In this document: one piece after another, positions 6,838 through 9,095 of the stretch
How positions within the stretch are numbered: the stretch's first letter is position 1
How the letters are laid out: every line of letters begins with the position of its first letter
DNA from: Rhizobiaceae bacterium
GTDB taxonomy: Bacteria; Pseudomonadota; Alphaproteobacteria; Rhizobiales; Rhizobiaceae
Direction of reading: 5' to 3'
DNA length: 9,095 nucleotides
Assembly: GCA_020696915.1 (NCBI GenBank)
Contig: JAJFMR010000100.1
Location: 1-9,095, forward strand
Notes under the pieces: model-generated
What the model was told of the DNA's origin: nothing
Databases searched by the model: none
The model's input: only the letters and a program-made list of their open reading frames with translations
Made by a program: the position numbers and the translations under genes

Positions 6838-8106
6838 ATGAACACTCACCAGACTGTCGCTGCCGTGTCTGTCGACGAAAACAGGCTGGACCGGCTGGCC
6901 GAGCTCGCCGTGCGCGTCGGGCTCAACCTGCAGCCGGGGCAGGACCTCCTTCTCACCGCCCCGCTGGAGGCGGCGCCGCTGGTACGCCGCATCGCCATTC
7001 ATGCCTATCAGGCCGGGGCCGGCCTGGTGACGCCGCTCTTTGCCGACCCTGAGGTGACGCTGGCGCGTTTCCGGCATGGCGCGGATGACGCTTTCGACCG
7101 CGCTCCGGGCTGGCTTTACGATGCCATGGGGAAGGCCTTCGATGCCAATACCGCCAGGCTCGCCGTGGTCGGCGACGATCCGATGCTGCTGGCCGGGGAA
7201 GACCCCGAAAAAGTCGGCCGCGCCAACAAGGCGAACTCCATCGCCTACACCCCGGCCCGCGAGCGGATCACCCGCTTCGACATCAACTGGAACCTGGTCG
7301 CCTGGCCCGGCAGCGCCTGGGCCGGGCGCATGTTCCCGAAGCTGCCCCATGCCGAGGCGGTCGCCAGACTCGCGGATGCGATCTTCGCCGCGTCGCGGGT
7401 CGACGGGGACGACCCGGTCGGCGCCTGGAAAGCGCACAACGCCGCTCTGCGCGCCCGGTCCGACTGGATGAACGCGAAATCCTTCCACTCGCTGCATTTC
7501 AGGGGTCCCGGCACCGATCTCATGGTCGGCCTGGCTGACGGCCATGAATGGATGGGCGGCGCCTCGGTCGCGCGAAACGGAATCACGTGCAATCCCAACA
7601 TTCCAAGCGAGGAGGTCTTCACCACCCCTCATGCCGCGCGCACCGAGGGGGTTGTGGCGGCGACCAAGCCATTGTCGCATATGGGCAGCCTCATCGACGG
7701 CATTCGCGTGCGGTTCGAGAGCGGGCGGATCGTCGAGGCGCACGCCAGCCGCGGCGAGGAAGTGCTGCGGAAGCTCATCGACACGGACGAAGGGGCAGCG
7801 CGGCTTGGGGAAGTGGCCCTGGTGCCGAACGGTTCCCCGATCGCGCAATCCGGACTTCTGTTCTACAACACGCTCTTCGACGAGAACGCGGCCTGCCACA
7901 TCGCGCTCGGCCAGTGCTATTCGAAATGTTTCCGCGACGGTGCCAGGCTCGACGCCGGCGAGATCGCCGCGCGGGGCGGCAACACCAGCGCCATTCACGT
8001 CGACTGGATGATCGGGTCAGCCGACATCGATGTCGACGGCGTGCATGCCGACGGCAGCCGGCTGCCGGTTTTCCGGAAGGGCGAATGGGCTCCCGACGCT
8101 CGGTAA
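6838..8106 (+). CDS. M29-family metallo-aminopeptidase (aminopeptidase T/AmpS type)
   Basis: This 422-residue cytoplasmic peptidase is of the M29 family, which uses two metal ions (zinc or cobalt in studied members) to remove N-terminal residues from short peptides. The length is usual for the family. All five expected ligands are visible with the right spacing: Glu259 (EEVFTTPH), Glu325 (GEVALVPNG), His354 (FDENAACHIALG), and His387 and Asp389 (IHVDWMIGS). The gap of 66 between the glutamates and 29 to the first histidine equals what I recall for Thermus AmpT (250/316/345). The N-terminal domain (about 1-120) has the LQPGQDLLLTAPLEAAPLVR segment typical of these enzymes. ATG 6838 is chosen because AGAAGGG at about 6827-6833 precedes it; an upstream in-frame TTG at 6781 has no such site. 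It is 551 bases from the HisD-like gene, so it probably has its own promoter and is not tied to the transport operon. Confidence 0.93.
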   Translation: MNTHQTVAAVSVDENRLDRLAELAVRVGLNLQPGQDLLLTAPLEAAPLVRRIAIHAYQAGAGLVTPLFADPEVTLARFRHGADDAFDRAPGWLYDAMGKAFDANTARLAVVGDDPMLLAGEDPEKVGRANKANSIAYTPARERITRFDINWNLVAWPGSAWAGRMFPKLPHAEAVARLADAIFAASRVDGDDPVGAWKAHNAALRARSDWMNAKSFHSLHFRGPGTDLMVGLADGHEWMGGASVARNGITCNPNIPSEEVFTTPHAARTEGVVAATKPLSHMGSLIDGIRVRFESGRIVEAHASRGEEVLRKLIDTDEGAARLGEVALVPNGSPIAQSGLLFYNTLFDENAACHIALGQCYSKCFRDGARLDAGEIAARGGNTSAIHVDWMIGSADIDVDGVHADGSRLPVFRKGEWAPDAR

Positions 8107-8118
8107 GATGTTGAAAAG

Positions 8119-8149
8119 CCGACGCTTCGGTCCATTGAGGAAGCGCCGG
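8119..8149 (+). terminator. Possible terminator after the aminopeptidase gene
   Basis: CCG-A-CGCTTC (8119-8128) can pair with GAAGCG-C-CGG (8140-8149), giving nine base pairs with one A·C mismatch and an 11-base loop. GGGGTTTATGG follows, so the T-run is only three bases. The site is 12 bases after the aminopeptidase stop, where a terminator is expected, but the structure is weak. Confidence 0.33.
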
Positions 8150-8180
8150 GGGTTTATGGTGCCTCGATCATCGCACGGGC

Positions 8181-8207
8181 AAAAACCGGGGCTTCGATCC
8201 AGCGCCG
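8181..8207 (-). terminator. Possible terminator after the glutathione S-transferase gene
   Basis: Read on the - strand, CGGCGCT pairs with AGCCCCG (outer limits 8207 and 8187) with one C·C mismatch and a seven-base loop; one base later comes TTTTT (8185-8181). It lies about 24 bases past the GST stop. A moderate stem with five Ts makes it a reasonable intrinsic terminator for the convergent gene. Confidence 0.35.
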
Positions 8208-8230
8208 CGCTGTGCGGCCGACGGCTCGCG

Positions 8231-8836
8231 TCAGGCGAGACCTTCTTCCTGCAGGCTCCTTACGACTGCGGGCCGCGCCGCGACCGTCGCCATGAACTTC
8301 TGCACGTTTGCGAAGGGTGAAAGGTCGAGGCCGACCGCCTTTGCCCAGCCGAGGATCGTCCACAGATAGGCGTCCGCCGCCGTAAACGTCCCGCCCGTCA
8401 GGAAGGTCTTGCCATCGAGGCTGGCGTCGACATGGCCGAGCCGCCTTGCCAGATGTTGCCGATTGGCCGTCTTCGTCTCTTCCGGCGTGCCGGGTTTGAA
8501 GAACGGGCTGAAAGTCTTGTGCAGCTCCGTCGCTATGAAAGCCAGCCACTGCTGCACCCGATAGCGAGCCATCTCGCCTGCCGCCGGCATCAGGCCGCTG
8601 CCGGGCTTCCGGTCGGCGAGATACTGCACCACGACGGAGGCCTCGGTCAGTGTCTCGCCATTGTCGAGCACCAGCGCCGGGACATAGCCGTTCGGATTGG
8701 TAGCCAGGTAATTCTGTTCCGTCTCCGTCTTCTTGGTCTTGCCGTCAACCTTCACGAGATCGAGCGGAATGCCCGCCTCGTTGGCGACGATATGGGGAGC
8801 GAGCGAACAGGCCCCGGGCATGTAGAACAGTTTCAT
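8231..8836 (-). CDS. Beta-class glutathione S-transferase
   Basis: This 201-residue cytoplasmic enzyme conjugates glutathione to electrophiles or reduces oxidised targets, usually in detoxification or stress defence. The beta-class signature is explicit: Cys10 in MPGACSLAPHI and His106 in ATELHKTFSPFF, at exactly the numbers described for Proteus GST B1-1. The N-terminal thioredoxin fold (1-80) has NPNGYVPAL with the cis-proline (Pro53) and TEAS (64-67) for the glutathione gamma-glutamyl end. The C-terminal helical domain (about 88-201) has TFTAADAYLWTIL. The start ATG at 8836-8834 has AGGAG nine bases ahead on the - strand. The length is normal. It converges on the aminopeptidase gene with 124 bases between the stops, so the two are separate transcription units. 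Confidence 0.95.
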   Translation of the reverse strand: MKLFYMPGACSLAPHIVANEAGIPLDLVKVDGKTKKTETEQNYLATNPNGYVPALVLDNGETLTEASVVVQYLADRKPGSGLMPAAGEMARYRVQQWLAFIATELHKTFSPFFKPGTPEETKTANRQHLARRLGHVDASLDGKTFLTGGTFTAADAYLWTILGWAKAVGLDLSPFANVQKFMATVAARPAVVRSLQEEGLA

Positions 8837-9095
8837 TCTTCGAAGCTCCTGCGATGCGACCTGATCTCAAGTGTGGCTGCCTTCCCGCGCCGGCAATAGG
8901 CAACACGGTGAACACACTGTCTCGCGGGCTGCCTTCGCGATGCGCTTGTATCGGGTTGCGGCCGCGATTGGATGCGCTGGGGAGCACCTTCCTCAGTCGC
9001 GCCGGCTCCACCTTGAGCGCCTTCGCCCGATTGGGGTCGGTCGCATCCATGCCGCCGCATCCGGTCGTTTTCGATTGACCGGTGCCCAACTCCGA
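8837..9095. other. Region upstream of the GST gene, no gene recognised
   Basis: Several frames are open across this 259-base stretch on both strands, but their translations are Arg/Pro/Ser-rich and none matches a family I know. It should contain the promoter of the GST gene on the - strand, though no clear -35/-10 pair was found. A short direct repeat AACAC-GGTG-AACAC lies near 8901-8915 and could be chance. Confidence 0.3.

Noticed and set aside
6619..7998. 459-codon open frame on the - strand
   Set aside because: It is antisense to the M29 aminopeptidase, whose five metal ligands prove the + strand is coding.
8854..9089. Short open frames on both strands upstream of the GST gene
   Set aside because: They have Arg/Pro/Ser-rich products, no family match and no ribosome site; they look like chance frames.
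1..9095. CRISPR array, tRNA, rRNA, insertion sequence ends
   Set aside because: No regularly spaced repeats, no cloverleaf or rRNA sequence, and no transposase or terminal inverted repeats were seen on reading through.

Overview
The window is GC-rich throughout. Its closely packed genes have alphaproteobacterial, probably Hyphomicrobiales (rhizobial), character: strong G/C preference at codon third positions, a PotABCD-like ABC uptake operon, a beta-class glutathione S-transferase and an M29 aminopeptidase. The genus cannot be fixed from the sequence alone.

Layout. Positions 1-192 hold no gene I can recognise. From 193 to 6286 six genes lie head to tail on the + strand: a broken short-chain dehydrogenase (193-832), then an ABC importer in the order ATPase (848-2032), periplasmic binding protein (2034-3140), permease (3144-4130) and permease (4127-4927), and last a histidinol-dehydrogenase-family enzyme (4970-6286). 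The gaps run from a 4-base overlap to about 40 bases, so this reads as one catabolic operon: uptake of a small solute, followed by oxidation of an alcohol group in the cytoplasm. The substrate is not visible. The transporter is of the polyamine/iron/small-organic-solute type. The HisD-like protein differs from biosynthetic HisD at two of the four zinc-ligand positions, so it is more likely a catabolic paralogue (for example of the HpsN sulfonate-dehydrogenase kind) than a histidine-biosynthesis enzyme. The SDR that would have worked with it has lost about 43 codons, including its catalytic serine, and is out of frame.

Positions 6287-6837 look empty at first, but the right half (6460-6731) is the C-terminal half of a VapC-like PIN-domain toxin, cut off at its N-terminus and split by a one-base frameshift. 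After it, an M29 metallo-aminopeptidase (6838-8106, + strand) is intact, with all five expected metal ligands. It converges on a beta-class glutathione S-transferase (8231-8836, - strand) that carries the diagnostic Cys10 and His106. The 124-base gap between them holds one weak terminator-like hairpin for each strand. Positions 8837-9095 hold no recognisable gene.

I see no tRNA, rRNA, CRISPR array, insertion sequence or prophage gene. The main points of interest are gene decay (two pseudogenes) and the altered metal site of the HisD-like enzyme inside a transport operon. I do not see convincing evidence of an entirely new system.
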